NCBI GenBank assembly: GCA_002102555.1
Contig: MCFL01000061.1
Coordinates: forward strand, 62,001 to 126,000
Direction of reading: 5' to 3'
Length of the DNA: 64,000 nt
Source of the DNA: Catenaria anguillulae PL171
Lineage: Eukaryota > Blastocladiomycota > Blastocladiomycetes > Blastocladiales > Catenariaceae
Position numbers and translations under genes: made by a program. Below the pieces are notes generated by a model, which saw nothing but the letters and a program-made list of their open reading frames with translations, had not been told where the DNA came from and searched no databases. The first letter of the stretch is position 1; every line of letters starts with the position of its first letter. Positions 9,911-21,173 of this stretch are shown here, in pieces.

Positions 9911-11116
9911 ATGAGCACCAACGAACTCCTCCTCAATGGCAATGGCGGGAACGCACCTCCCGCCGTGCCAGCAGCACCCGCTGTACGTGTTCCCAGACAG
10001 ACTTAAATCAATACGTGAACATCGGGCAAGGTAGACTGAACCCCCACTCGCTCGTCCGTAGCGCCAACTCAAGTACGCGACGAAAATCACCGACTGGGAA
10101 ACTCCGCACACCATCTATGGGTCGCTCATGAAGCTCGCGGGTGACGTGTTTGGGTGCTTTGGCCAGATTCCATGCTGCTGCGTATGTGGATCATTGTGGT
10201 GGGCCAGGTTGGATCGTGGTCTAACTCGAGCGGTGCTTCGTCTATAGTGCTTTGCCAACCCCATGAAGGTGGTTGAGCAAGGCACCGTGGGGCTCATCAA
10301 GCGGTTTGGCCAGGCCATTGAAATTGTCGACCCGGGATTGCACGAGATCAATGTTATGACGGATTCGCTGCAAAAGGTGGACATTCGCATGCAAGTCGTG
10401 GACATGCCGAGGCAGATGGTCCTGACAAAAGACAATATTCAGGTCAACATTGACACAGTGCTGTACTATCAGGTACACCATTTGATGTCGTGGTTCCGCA
10501 TGTCTTGGGATAAGCAAAGTGACTTTGCCATTCATGCACCGATGTTCAGGTAAAGGACCCATACGTGTCGGCATTTATGATCTCGAATGTGCGCATGGCG
10601 CTTGTGGAGCGCACGCAAACTGTGATGCGTCAAATCTTTGGTTTGAGGACGTTGCAAGAGTGCATCGAGATGCGCGGTACGTCTACACAGACCATCTTTC
10701 CTGTCCAGGTTCCCTAAGCTAACGCACTGGGGTGGGTGCCTTGTCCAGAATCCATCGCCAACGCCATGACGCAACACATGCAAGGACCCGCGGCCGACTG
10801 GGGTGTGCACGTGTCGTCCATCCTCATCAAGGACCTGACGCTGTCGCCCGACCTGGTCGAATCGCTGTCTGCTGTGGCAAAGCAAAAGCGCATTGGCGAG
10901 TCCAAGGTGATTGCCGCCGAGGCCGAAGTCGCGGCCGCTGAACTCATGCGCAAGGCCGCAGACGTGTTGGATTCCGAGGCAGCCATGTCGTTCCGGTTCC
11001 TGGACACGCTCAAGCACATTTCGGCCACGCCCGGGACGAGGCTGGTGTTTGTGCCTGCCGGGGCGGAGGGGCAGAGGGTCGTTGCAGAGGCGCGCATGCC
11101 TGAGGCAATGATGTAG
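9911..11116 (+). CDS. Stomatin/SPFH (band 7) membrane protein
   Basis: Five exons, 9911-9982, 10062-10181, 10248-10472, 10550-10676 and 10749-11116, keep phase and give 303 residues. After an Ala/Pro-rich head comes a Cys cluster (QIPCCCCF, itself split by the second intron), a likely palmitoylated membrane contact. The SPFH core has VVEQGTVGLIKRFGQ, then VDMPRQMVLTKDNIQVNID, YVSAFMISNVRMALVERTQTVMR and LQECIEMRE. The helical region KQKRIGESKVIAAEAEVAAAELM follows. Stomatins oligomerise on the inner face of membranes and organise lipid microdomains and channels. Length is typical. A role beyond membrane scaffolding cannot be inferred. Confidence 0.88.
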
Positions 11117-11290
11117 GTAGCTTGATATGCTAAAGAGGCCAATTAACAGTCGCACCAGGCATGGATCCATGTCGTGAAGATGAAGGAATCAAGGTTGGAG
11201 AAACGGCCAGAAGTTTTTTTTTGTTCGTAATCATGCAGTAAATATACCATACACAAAACCCAGTGACGTGCCATCGCACGACCTACATAC

Positions 11291-12813
11291 CTAATGACCA
11301 AACACGCGATCCAACCCAACGTTTCGCATCCACTCGACATGGGTCACCACAAGCTTTGGTGCTCCACCTTGCACGCTCACAAACGGAATGCCGGCCTTGA
11401 CCAGCTCGTCTGCGGGCACAATGACGCCGAGCACCAGCCACGTGAACCACGCCGCGAGAAGCAAGGCCACGAGGGCAACCACAATGGGCGAGTGGGCCAT
11501 GGCGGGCAACAATTGGTGCAGAGCCGATGGTTTGGGGGCAGGCCACACTTTGATTTTGCCGTCGCCCGAGGCCGAGAGAATGACGAGAGACGAAGAAGAG
11601 GAGGATGGAGAAGAGGTGGTGGTGGTGGTTGGTGAGGGTTGACGGGCAATGGCAAGTGCCGTGATTGGCACGTCGTGGACATTGGGCAAGGTGCGCGCGT
11701 GGTGGAGTGAGTGAAGCAGGAGAAGCGAGCAGTCGGCCAGGCCAATGGCGGCAATGTCGTCCCTGTGCAACACATCAACAGTGAGAGGCGGCTTCGACTC
11801 TGGAGCGCAGAAAAAAAGGGCGGGAGAAAAAGGACATTGCGTACCGAATGGCAAACGACACGGCAGGCTTACTTGCCACTGTCACCGACTTGACCGGCTT
11901 ATCGGGCCGGTCCAAATCCCACACGGACAAGATACACTTGATGCGGCGTTGGTTGACGAGCGTGTAAAACAGAGAGCCAGGACCCGGTCGGCCTGCGCGA
12001 AACGTGTGGGCAGCAGGCGGCTTGACTTCAAGCAGCAACTCACCGGATTCCACCTTGTAAACACGCAGGGCACGTTCCGCGGTGACAATGACCTTGGCCG
12101 AGTCGCGAGAAAAGTCGAGGTTGAAGATTTTAGAGCCGATTGGGAGTGGGGACCAATCGAATTGGACAAATGATGGTGCCTTGAGAAGCGAGAGCTGTGT
12201 GTGCAAATGGTGACGTGTCGACATGAGTGACCATACACGCATTCTTAGGCAAGGTGGTAGACGAGCGGCGTACCGTGCCAGCGTCGGATCCCGTCGCAAG
12301 ATACTTGCCATCGGGCGAGAATGCTGCCGCACATTGGTAATCGCCAGCGGCGCCCTTGTCTTTTGCAGTTGTGACAAATGCCTTGATTTCCTTCAACTCC
12401 ACCACGGCCCTGGAAGTCGTCGAGCCACCCGACTTTGCTGACGCAGCAGTGTCGGCGGTGGATCGTGCGAGAATGCGGCAATTGCGATTGAACTCGTCGG
12501 AAGCAGGCGCGTTGACACCGGCGGCGACGAGGCCAGCGTCGGGCGAGACGGCAATGGACCAGGGCGCGTCGTCGTTCTTGGAGAAGGTGGCGGTGGCAGC
12601 GACATGCAGTTCCGTTGGATTTGCACCTGCACTTGCGTGGTCGCTCCATTCGAGCTGGGCGAGCTGATTGACGAGGCCCGTGTTGCCCGGACCGCCGCCA
12701 CCGCCGACAAAGATAAGGTCGGCGTTCTTGTCGGCGCTTGGGTGCGGGCGCGGGACGGTTGCAATGCAGTGGATGGGCACGTTGAAATCCATCGTGAAAT
12801 GTTCCATATTCAC
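11291..12813 (-). CDS. SEC12: SEC12/PREB-type Sar1 guanine nucleotide exchange factor
   Basis: Three minus-strand exons, 12813-12274, 12194-11845 and 11762-11291, with introns of 79 and 82 nt; 453 residues. The K-loop region GGGGGPGNTGLVN near the N-terminus is the SEC12/PREB hallmark, binding the potassium ion needed for Sar1 exchange. WD40-type blades follow (FSPDGKYLATGSDAGT, joined to LSLLKAPSF; ILSASGDGKIKVW). A single membrane helix (about residues 385-405, VVALVALLLAAWFTWLVLG) and a lumenal tail of about 45 residues complete the type II ER topology. It starts COPII vesicle budding. For the first intron a nearer AG breaks the frame; the CACACACAG acceptor restores the blade. Confidence 0.85.
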
Positions 12814-13108
12814 TTGATGATTGATGATTGCATCAAGCCGGTGAGGGGAGCCAGTGCCGCGCCAACGCCAACGTCGCCGTGCTGTTCAGGTCGTCAGGTC
12901 ACCCACGGCGGATCGGCGGTCACAGGCGTGGTCGAAGCCAGGCGGAAACGAGGCCAACCAGTCGACGGTATTGGCGGTGGATCCAATGCACCTCCGTCCC
13001 ATGTGAATAGGCTAGGCCACCACCAACTGCCTGCAGTACCGTCCAATTGGATCATTCATCATGGCATCCACCGTCAATGTCAACGTCAACGAGGGCGGCC
13101 TCGACTAC

Positions 13109-13164
13109 CACGCCTAAAAGTGCAGCCCCGAGATCGACGGGGTTGGGTGAGGTCCGTCGATGAC
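13109..13164 (+). repeat. Left terminal inverted repeat (56 bp)
   Basis: Begins CACGCCTAAAAG and ends GTCCGTCGATGAC. It matches the reverse complement of 21048-21103 at 55 of 56 positions; the difference is G versus T at position 12. Confidence 0.92.
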
Positions 13165-13186
13165 TGGTGACGACCACGAGTCAATC

Positions 13187-13288
13187 ACCCGTTTCGCCAT
13201 TTCCCCCGTCAGTGACGGGTCAGGCATGCAACCCGTCAACATCGGGTCGCCAGCAACCGGTCGTTGGCCAATGCATACAACCCGTCAA
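13187..13288. repeat. Left subterminal ACCCGTCAA-type repeats
   Basis: ACCCGT cores occur at 13187, 13231 and 13280, with one inverted copy (GACGGGT) near 13214. Related copies occur near the right end (CGACCCGTC at 21042, TTGACGGGT at 21013, AACGGGTC near 20992). Short subterminal repeats are where CACTA-type elements bind their own proteins. Confidence 0.55.
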
Positions 13289-13540
13289 TTACTCGCCAGC
13301 GACGGAAATGTAACCCGGTCCTGCCCCGATTCCATGCCCTGATCCAGCCCGGCATTCGCACGGCATTCGCCCGCCATCGCTCTCCAGGCGCCAGGTCAAA
13401 TCATGATCACGGGCACCAGTCTATATTGCCATAATACACCCGTTCCCGACACACAAAACCATGCACGCAAACCCAATCCATTTCCCTAAACCGCCCCCGC
13501 CCCCGCCCCGGCCTCATTGCCCGCTGCCGCCACAATCCAC

Positions 13541-15338
13541 TCACTGCCCTCCAACGCTCCCCACCCCGGATGATGACGGCCCACCCGGCCCGGCCAATTG
13601 CCTCCTCGCCGCCGACGGCCTCCACAAGCCCAAATTCGGACGCGACGCCGGTGTCGGTGTATCCGGGGCTGCTGCGGATCCACCCACGGCCATGTTGCCG
13701 CCACCTCCAATCACGCCCGCCATGCCCGTGCTCACCGAAACACTTGCCGCCGCTTCGCCACCCAAGTCTGCCTCACGCGGCCCAATACCCGTGCTTGCAC
13801 CCGAGCTGGCGGCGCCACCCGCTGAACGAGGCGTCGCCGGCTCTGACGTGTACAACGACACATCCGCCTGCACAATCGCCTCGTCAGTCAACCCGCGCTT
13901 CACACACCACTCCGCAAATTTCGCGTATGCGTCCCAATACATCTCCGAGCTCTTCTGCAACGTCGTGATGACGCGAAGCAGCCCCTCGGCCGCCTCAACG
14001 TCGGGGCAAACAAAGCGGGTGTCCGTCGCCTTGGCGACCAGTTCTTCGGCCGTCAACGGCTCACCTTGGAGGCCATCGCCGTCGGCAGCCACGGTCACCT
14101 TGCGCTTCTTGTTGCCGCGGGCGGACGGCACACCGGTCGCATTGACGCCGCAGTGCGCGGGCAAGTCGCGGAACATGCGCTACACGCACAGTCAAGGTCG
14201 CAGTGCCAGAGCAGGTCAGCTGGGCGTGGATTCAGGAATGCAGTGCGGCACATGCGTACCAACTTGGCATAACGCGCTTGAAGCGCCTTGCCGTCGTTCC
14301 ATTTACGCGACCTGATGGTGGACCCAGAAACTTGTTTGGCCCATTGAAATAGTGGTGCCGAAGCAAGTTTTTGGGCCTTTCTCGGGTCCGAATCGCAACC
14401 TATTACGGAGTAAAGACGGTGGTAAGCAAAGCAGTTGGGTGAGTAAAGAGTGAAGGGACGGTAGCCATAGATTGGGATGGGTTGGAGGTGCCAAGGTGTG
14501 GAGAGGTGTCCAAGCGAGGGCGATCATGTGCGTAAGCAGAAGGGAACGTCGCAAGGAATGAACATACTCATGAGGCGGCCCTTGACATGCTTGCGGCAGT
14601 GGCCCATTGCATCACGGGCGATTGAGCAAAACTCACCCGCAAGCTCCTCGTTGTCCAGGCCGTCAACATACCGCTTCAGTCGGGGCTCAACCGTCGCGAT
14701 ATCCGACTCAGCGAAGTACTCCTATGCATGGCACAACCAAATGTCAGTATCGATCCGCATGAATGAGAAGACTTGTACCGACGATGAGAGTATGGTTGTG
14801 GGTCACTGCGACCACGGGGCACTTTGGATCCGTGTAAAAAAGCCTCTGGACCTCTTGAGTCAAGGCCTTGCCCATTTCTTTGGGCAACTTTTGCTGAGGG
14901 AGCCAATACGAAATATCGTCAATCTCCTTCTTGATGACGGCAATGTTGTGGGTGACCTCGTCATGCTTGGCGTTGGTTGCGGCGCACTTCGATGAGAGGT
15001 TTTCTTGGCCTTGCTTGATCTCCTTGACCTGGGTCTCAAGCAAGTCAAGCTTGTCCATTGCGTAGGTGGCAAATGCGCGAAAGGACTGCGGAATGGAGAG
15101 GACGCTGATGTTGGAACCTGGACGCAATTTGGAGCCCCAACGGCGGATAGGCAAGTCGAGGGAACAGAGCAACACATACCCTATGGATTTGGAAAAGCTG
15201 CTCGTTGCCTGTCATCTCCTGCCACTGCTCCCACTCGTCTTGCTCGGATTCGGCCATCGTCAAGTTGGTTGTCAAAGGCGGCACGCCGTCATGGTCAGCG
15301 CCGTGATGAAGGTTGTTGGTCAGTTCATGCGGTGACAT
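13541..15338 (-). CDS. Transposon passenger/accessory gene, unknown (possible DNA-binding partner)
   Basis: Five minus-strand exons, 15338-15180, 15085-14783, 14721-14568, 14330-14260 and 14179-13541, join in phase to 441 residues. The second intron uses a GTCGGT donor and is the weakest junction. The N-terminus is acidic (ESEQDEWEQWQEMTG). Exon 2 predicts a coiled coil (LDLLETQVKEIKQGQ to IAVIKKEIDDI). Later come a basic stretch RSRKWNDGKALQARYAKL, a likely nuclear signal NKKRKV, a helical domain (VTTLQKSSEMYWDAYAKFAEW-like) and a low-complexity Gly/Ala/Ser tail. No known domain was recognised. Its place inside the repeats, divergent from the transposase with a 409-bp spacer, suggests a second element-encoded protein like TnpA of En/Spm. 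That role is inference; a captured host gene is the alternative. Confidence 0.55.
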
Positions 15339-15747
15339 GATCGATGGTGGTGCTTGTGAAAGAAGGAGGTGTGGCAGCGATGCAGGTGGTGTCCAAGGTT
15401 GAGGATGGAAAAGCGTTGCTTGCCGTGGGGGAGAGGGTTGGTCGCGGGGTTGTTGTGGGCTTTTGAGGGTCGTCCAAGTGTACGCCCACAACGGCACTGT
15501 GGTGGCACGCTGCGGCCGTGGGCGCTTGCGGCGGTTGCACCAAATGGAGACACTTGACTCATCCGTGATTCTCATTGGGTGAGACGCGTCGAGTCGTAAC
15601 AACCGCCACTGTCGCTGCGAACATGAAACCACTCGCAAGTCATTTGTCATAGCAATCATCCACCCCTTTGCCCGCCTGCGAGGAATCCGCGCCAGCACGT
15701 TCTCTCTGCCTCAGTAAGTATCATACCACCAGCAATGCCAACCGACT

Positions 15748-18700
15748 ATGGAAAAACAATACCTTTGCCCGTTTTGCGCAAACGCCTTTACCGCAAGTGA
15801 ATGGGTAGCCCACGACCTGCGCATATCGCGGTGTGACGGGTGGAAGAAGCGAGGAGGGCAGGTACACGACGACTGGGAGCTTAAGGTAGCCAAGCGTCGG
15901 CGGCTCCAAGAACAGGCCGAGACCGAATTGGCTACTACAACGCTTACCAACAGCGCCAGCATTGACGACTCTAGTACTGGTACCGAGTCTGGATACGATT
16001 CAGACACATCGTCCAGCTCCGAGGACCAGGACCAATTGTCTGCCCTTGATTCCATGCCCAACCTCGAGGCAGCCTTCTCTGCTTCGCCCAGTTCGCCGCA
16101 TTCGTTCACTGGCGACGACGTCATGGATGTCGACGACCCGCACCTTCTGACTCTGGGGCATGATGACGTGCAAGACGGCTCTCGTTCCAACCAAGGCAGT
16201 GACTCGCCCAGCGACGCATCGGATCATGAACCCCCCTCTTACTCTTACTCCTTTGCCCCTATGTTTCGCAATCCGCTTCTTGCGTCGTCGAAACTTACAG
16301 CAGGCGCAGCCGAGCGCGGCGAAGACCGAGCATCAACAGTCGCGCCACCGGCAGGTTCTACTGCTGTGCCTTTCCTCGATTCAGACCAGTCAGAACCCGA
16401 AATCGATGCGGCAGACACGCGCAATCCGGCCAATTCAAACAGCCCGTTTGATCCCGCCACAACTGATGACGAATGCTGTGATTCACGCATTATCCATCAC
16501 CTTCGACCGCACCCTGGAGACAGCAGCGGCAGTTCAAGCAGTGAATCCGATGGGAATGGTGGTCGGCGAGCCGGCGTCATGGTCGCAGACGAGGAGAGCA
16601 CCGGGGCTCCAGCGGGAGTGGAAGCAGTCATCAACCGAATCGGATCAAGAACCATTTGAAGAGCTGCGATTGCCGCACTTCAGGGCGCAATGCGTAACCC
16701 AGGACGCCAATGCCACAACCTGGTGGTGGTGGTGGTGTGGTGCTCTTCCAGGCTGGGCAGGCAAAATGGCCCATGTCGGCCGTACGCCAACATCAAGGTA
16801 GCAGCAATTGATTGGTTCTTTCGGAACGGCAAGCACCACATTGTACGATCGGCCTCATTTTCTGTTCATTTCACATGTGCTCATTGTTGCTTGCCGCTCG
16901 ATTTTGTAGTCAGAGGACTGATGAAGGCTCTCTATGCACTGTTTCTTGTACTCGAAGTGGAAGACTTGCCGCCAGTCTCAATTTTTGAATCGCAAGCTTT
17001 TCCCTGACCCAAACTTCGTCCGAATTTTTCAAGTACGCCGTTTGCCCAACTCAACCCGCTCTGACGCTGCTGACGACTGTTCGCACTAGACTGCACATCT
17101 GGACGCAGCATCTGGCGCCATCAATGTCCTTCACACGCACCATATTCGCGATCTCATTGCGCTCAACTTTGCCAACCCATTGTTCGCCAAGAAACTCATT
17201 CGATACCACGCCGCTGCGCTGACAATCGCCTGCGACACATCATGGACGGCAAGCGTGTCCGTGGCGACTTCCATTTTGCGACGCCAATGGTGGTTGTTCC
17301 TGCCGACGTGCCGTTCATGTCTATGTTTTTGATGTCGTTTCAACGTCCCGCGACGATGTACCCTATGCTAAAGTCCTGCCTTCGAGCAAGATGAGGATGG
17401 TACCCTCTTTGCGTTTATTCAACCCTCATGCGTGACATTGCACACGTGCCTGTTGGTGCGGCCATACCTCTTTCACTCATCGCAGGTCAAGACAAGCTCC
17501 GTATCCCAATCACAACATTCACAGCTCGCCTCGACAACAATGCATTCACTCTGTGTGCACGTCACCCGCAGACGCGCAACGTTCTTCACGCTGCCAATAT
17601 CCCTGCAGACACCCGGGAGTTCATTGCCTCGTTGATCAGATTCGCACATACGTCATTGAGCAACAGGCGAGGACATGCAAGTTGCCTCATTCCCGATTGG
17701 AGCATATGGGGATGATCATGGCAGTCAGTCAAAGTCGCAGAACAGAATCAAAGTGGGAACTTGGCTTTCGTACGTTTCGTTTCATTACGTCATTACCGGG
17801 GATGGTAAATAAACATTACTGTGTATTGACTTTGCCCTTTCTCTGTGCAGCTTCTCTCGAGTACGAGTACCAGCCCTCTTCTCTCAATTCCTCAGCTCGT
17901 CCGGGCTGTTGATGGTGTTGTCATGGGCCACGTTGCTGTCGACAGATCCTTGAAGAGGTTCGCAACGGACTCGTGTGTGGGATGCACATCTTCGCAAGCG
18001 TATCTTCGTCTTTTCTTCGTTGCTTCTCCTGAAGCAGACAATCCGATGCATGCCGCATGCTGTGGTGGTCAGGCTGGAAATGGGGCAGTAAACTTTGCCG
18101 AGTGTGCTATGTATGCTTCTCAATTTTTGCTTTCTTGTCCCCAATGTGGTGCTCAAAGCTCAACCCGCATGCTACATTTATGTCTTCCTAGCCACGAGCG
18201 AGACAGCCAATCGATTGCCGCTTTGCGAACAATTGAGCAAACTCTTGCCACGCGGCTGCCGCCGTGGACTCTCCGTTCTTTTCTTCCCGCCTGCCGAGTT
18301 TGACCCACAAGGTACGCTCTCTTGTCCACCCTGCTTGGCGAGCGTGATATTGATTTGCTTCTTGCCAACATTTGCATGCTGAAACTATGCAGGTCGATGC
18401 CACTCGAGACCCTTCACACCGTCCTCCTCGGAACCGTCAAGTACGGCAGCCAATCTTGTCCTCGGCATTTTGCGCGATCCGGAATTGCGTTCTCTGGCAA
18501 TACCTTCTTGCCACAACTGGGCAGCGTACTCCCGCCCAATCCCGAAGAATCTCGCTACTTTCGCTCACACCTTGGCCGCGAGTTACGATACGTTGCCCAG
18601 GGCCTCCCATTTATGATGGTCATGATTGAGGAACGATTCCCGGACCGCGTGTGGACGGTTGAGACATGGATGGTTGTCGCCCACATCTGCTTTGTACGTA

Positions 18701-20003
18701 TTCACAGTCCGAGTGGCAGGTTCCCACACCATGAATCTAACTATCTGTACCTGCTACTGGAAGATCGCAAAGCTTCTGTATCGTGATTCTGTCCCAGCCG
18801 ACACGGATAACGTGCTGACTTTCACCGTTCGCGGGCTCATGAATCTCATTGTGGCCAGCCAAGACGAGGCAATTGCAGCCCTTGCTGTCAAGCCCAAGTT
18901 TCATCTGCTCCTCCATGCCGACACCTTCCAGACGTTGTTTGGGCCGCTGAAGCATTCATGTGCAACCGAGCGTGAAGAGTCACGCATCGGTCACACCAAA
19001 TCAAACATTGCCAACTCCAACGGCATGCGACGTCATGCGACATGGGCAAGCGTTACGCCGAAATCGTCCTCATTCGCCACCTCACTCTTGGCGGATACGA
19101 TCCTCAGCACCCCGAACTTGGTCGCATTCTGGGCGAGGAATGCTTGCAGAAATCCAATTCAATACGCATCTCCGCCACCTGCTTGATTTGCCGCCCATTG
19201 CTGATACGGCGAAGGAGCATGGTACCCATCCAAGGCCATTCGTTCCCCTCGTTCCGTCGCCCAATCCAAGCATCGAATCCAAGACTTGAACGGGTATCTG
19301 CGCACAGCGTGCAGAATGTACGGATTGTGCTTACTAAATACTGATTGAAGTATGTCCAACTGACGAATCACTTTACATACCAGATGGCGGACGCAAATGA
19401 GGACTTTCCGGATCGCGGGTGGGAGCATTGGAAGGCGGTCACGTTGTCTGGCAAGCTGGTCAATGCTGGTGCGTCTGTAGTGCGCAAAGTCGAAGGAGAA
19501 GCGTTACCAGTATGTTCCCCTCATTGCTCAATTGTGTGCACTGTTCCTCATCCAAGTGTGCCAGATATTCTACATGTTTTACGGCGTCGTCCAGCATTCC
19601 CATGACGTTGACCGCTGCTTTGCCGTTGTACGACCTTACAACCCCCGCTGCCCAACTCGGAAAACATCAAGCATCTCAGCCTTGGTACACGGTATGTTGC
19701 CAAGTACTCTTTTTTTTCTTCTTTTCTTGATTGACAAGTAGGGACCCAATACTCACATCCGTCTTATGCGCTAGTCACTGTCTCGCGCATAACCAAGCGC
19801 CAATCCTCATCGCACCTGCCCTCTTGACGAGTGTCGTTGACATGTGGCATGCGTGCCACGAGCTTGGGTGTACCGTCCAGAATCGGCATGTGCAGCGTCG
19901 GAGCGAGCGGGTGGATGTTGAGGGAGACATGGATGGGTTTGTGCATGTGCATCCAGAGCAAGACGTATTTGTGCTCAATTGCTACCATCACGAACCCGAG
20001 TAA
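15748..20003 (+). CDS. Plavaka-like transposase, many exons or partly decayed
   Basis: The first open stretch, 15748-16659, has a C2H2 finger (CPFCANAFTASEWVAHDLRISRC) and then about 200 acidic Ser/Asp-rich residues, as in fungal Plavaka proteins. Downstream, spread over different frames, are recognisable blocks: DLIALNFANPLFAKKLIRY (about 17150), MPLETLHTVLLGTVKYG and GRELRYVAQGLPFMM (18400-18620), VKPKFHLLLHADTFQTLFGPLK (about 18890-18950), EDFPDRGWEHWKAV (about 19400), FYGVVQHSHDVDRCFAVVRPYN (about 19580) and a C-terminal DMWHACHELGC...FVHVHPEQDVFVLN ending at the TAA at 20001-20003. Several GT-AG introns are likely, but I could not join every piece, and short frame breaks may exist. The protein would cut and rejoin the element ends. 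Confidence 0.6.
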
Positions 20004-21047
20004 GAACGGTGATGAATTGATTGATGGAATAGATCTGTGAATTGAATGAGGATAAAAAGACGGAGAAAAAATATTGGACAATGGAGGGAGGCTGGTTGAA
20101 AACCAAATCCAACAACAATGACGGTCAGCGTCAACAGTCTGTCCACTCGACACTTGGCAACCATAACATGCCATGCGTACACACCAATCCATCAAACCAA
20201 AGACCGATGAGAAAAAAGCCGGGCTTGTGGAGCACATCAAGAAGTGGTTCAACAGCAGAGTGCTTGGGGTCAGCGCTGGTCGGGTGAAATACGTCGGTTG
20301 GATCGGGCAAAGGCAGGCAGACGGTGGCCAGGCGGTGCGATAAGGCAAAACGAAACCAAGGTTGAGGACAGCGAGTGCGAGCAGATTGTGCCTTGATCGA
20401 GAAAGGTTGACATACACTGCGACGGCTGCGACGGCAGCAACGACAGCTCGAGACATGCTGCCGTGCGGACCGCGCCCATGCCGCGGCGGTGTCGTATGTG
20501 GTGGCGACACCACGGGATGAAAGCAACTGGTTGGAGGGAGGTCACAGTTACCGTGGCCGTGATAGGATTGGACGCACGTGACAAGTGTGGGTGTGTTTGG
20601 TGAGAGCAACGAGATGAAGGGCGCCGTGGCGGCGTGGTGGCGACGGAAGAAAGCGTCCGTACAGGGGATGGCTACATATCGATTTCGGTGATGGGCTGGG
20701 TGTTGAATTGGCACCTCATGGACGGAGGGACAGCCGGCCAGTGCAGGGAATGGCGAGAGCTAACGGCTCGTGCGGACGGCTATGGCTGTGGGAGGGAGGA
20801 TAACGACGACGGTGACGGCGTAATCATGAATGCGGGTGATGGTGGGCATGTTGGCTTGGGGTGGATTCATTGGATGGAAGTGGGTGTGCGGACGCATGAA
20901 TTTACAAAAATAACAGAGTGAAGAGTGAGGGTGATGCAGAGGCGTCCAAAGAAGAAGAAAAAAAAAGCATGGCAATTTGGACCGGGTCTTGAACGGGTCG
21001 AGCGCTTCGGTCATTGACGGGTGCAACCAACATGGAAGGTTCGACCC
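20004..21047. other. Right interior non-coding part of the transposon
   Basis: Between the transposase stop and the right inverted repeat I see no supported gene. The sequence is purine-rich on the plus strand in places (20040-20100, 20940-20970). Open frames on the minus strand appear to be chance products of composition. Subterminal motifs lie near 20992-21047. Confidence 0.45.
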
Positions 21048-21103
21048 GTCATCGACGGACCTCACCCAACCCCGTCGATCTCGGGGCTGCAATTTTAGGC
21101 GTG
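21048..21103 (-). repeat. Right terminal inverted repeat (56 bp)
   Basis: The reverse complement begins CACGCCTAAAAT and matches the left repeat at 55 of 56 positions. Its outer end lies 70 bp before the CSN6 start codon. Confidence 0.92.
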
Positions 21104-21173
21104 ACACCGTGTGCGTATTCTCATCTTCGAGTGATCGATTCATTTCATTCATTTTTACTCACTCAGCGATACA

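Larger units (their letters stand above)
13109..21103. mobile_element. CACTA/Plavaka-like DNA transposon, about 8.0 kb
   Basis: The element is bounded by 56-bp inverted repeats (13109-13164 and 21048-21103) that begin CACGCCTAAAA and differ at one base. Inside are repeated ACCCGTCAA-type motifs next to both ends, a transposase gene on the plus strand (15748-20003) and an antisense five-exon gene (13541-15338). The transposase has a C2H2 N-terminus, GRELRYVAQGLPFM and an FGPLKHSCATEREE block, typical of fungal Plavaka elements of the CACTA group. The flanks share only AC, so a target-site duplication is not proven. Near-identical ends argue for recent movement. It lies between SEC12 and CSN6, which would otherwise be close divergent neighbours. 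Confidence 0.75.

Noticed and set aside
19764-20714. Minus-strand frame of 316 residues inside the transposon
   Set aside because: It is antisense to the transposase C-terminus (FVHVHPEQDVFVLN) and rich in His/Pro/Ser without a domain.
21030-21050. tRNA-like T-loop word (GGTTCGACCC)
   Set aside because: No acceptor or anticodon stem can be folded around it; it belongs to the transposon's subterminal repeats.
13103-21108. 3-bp or 8-bp target-site duplication flanking the transposon
   Set aside because: Flanks are ...GACTAC and ACACCG...; only a 2-bp AC matches, which is too short to claim.
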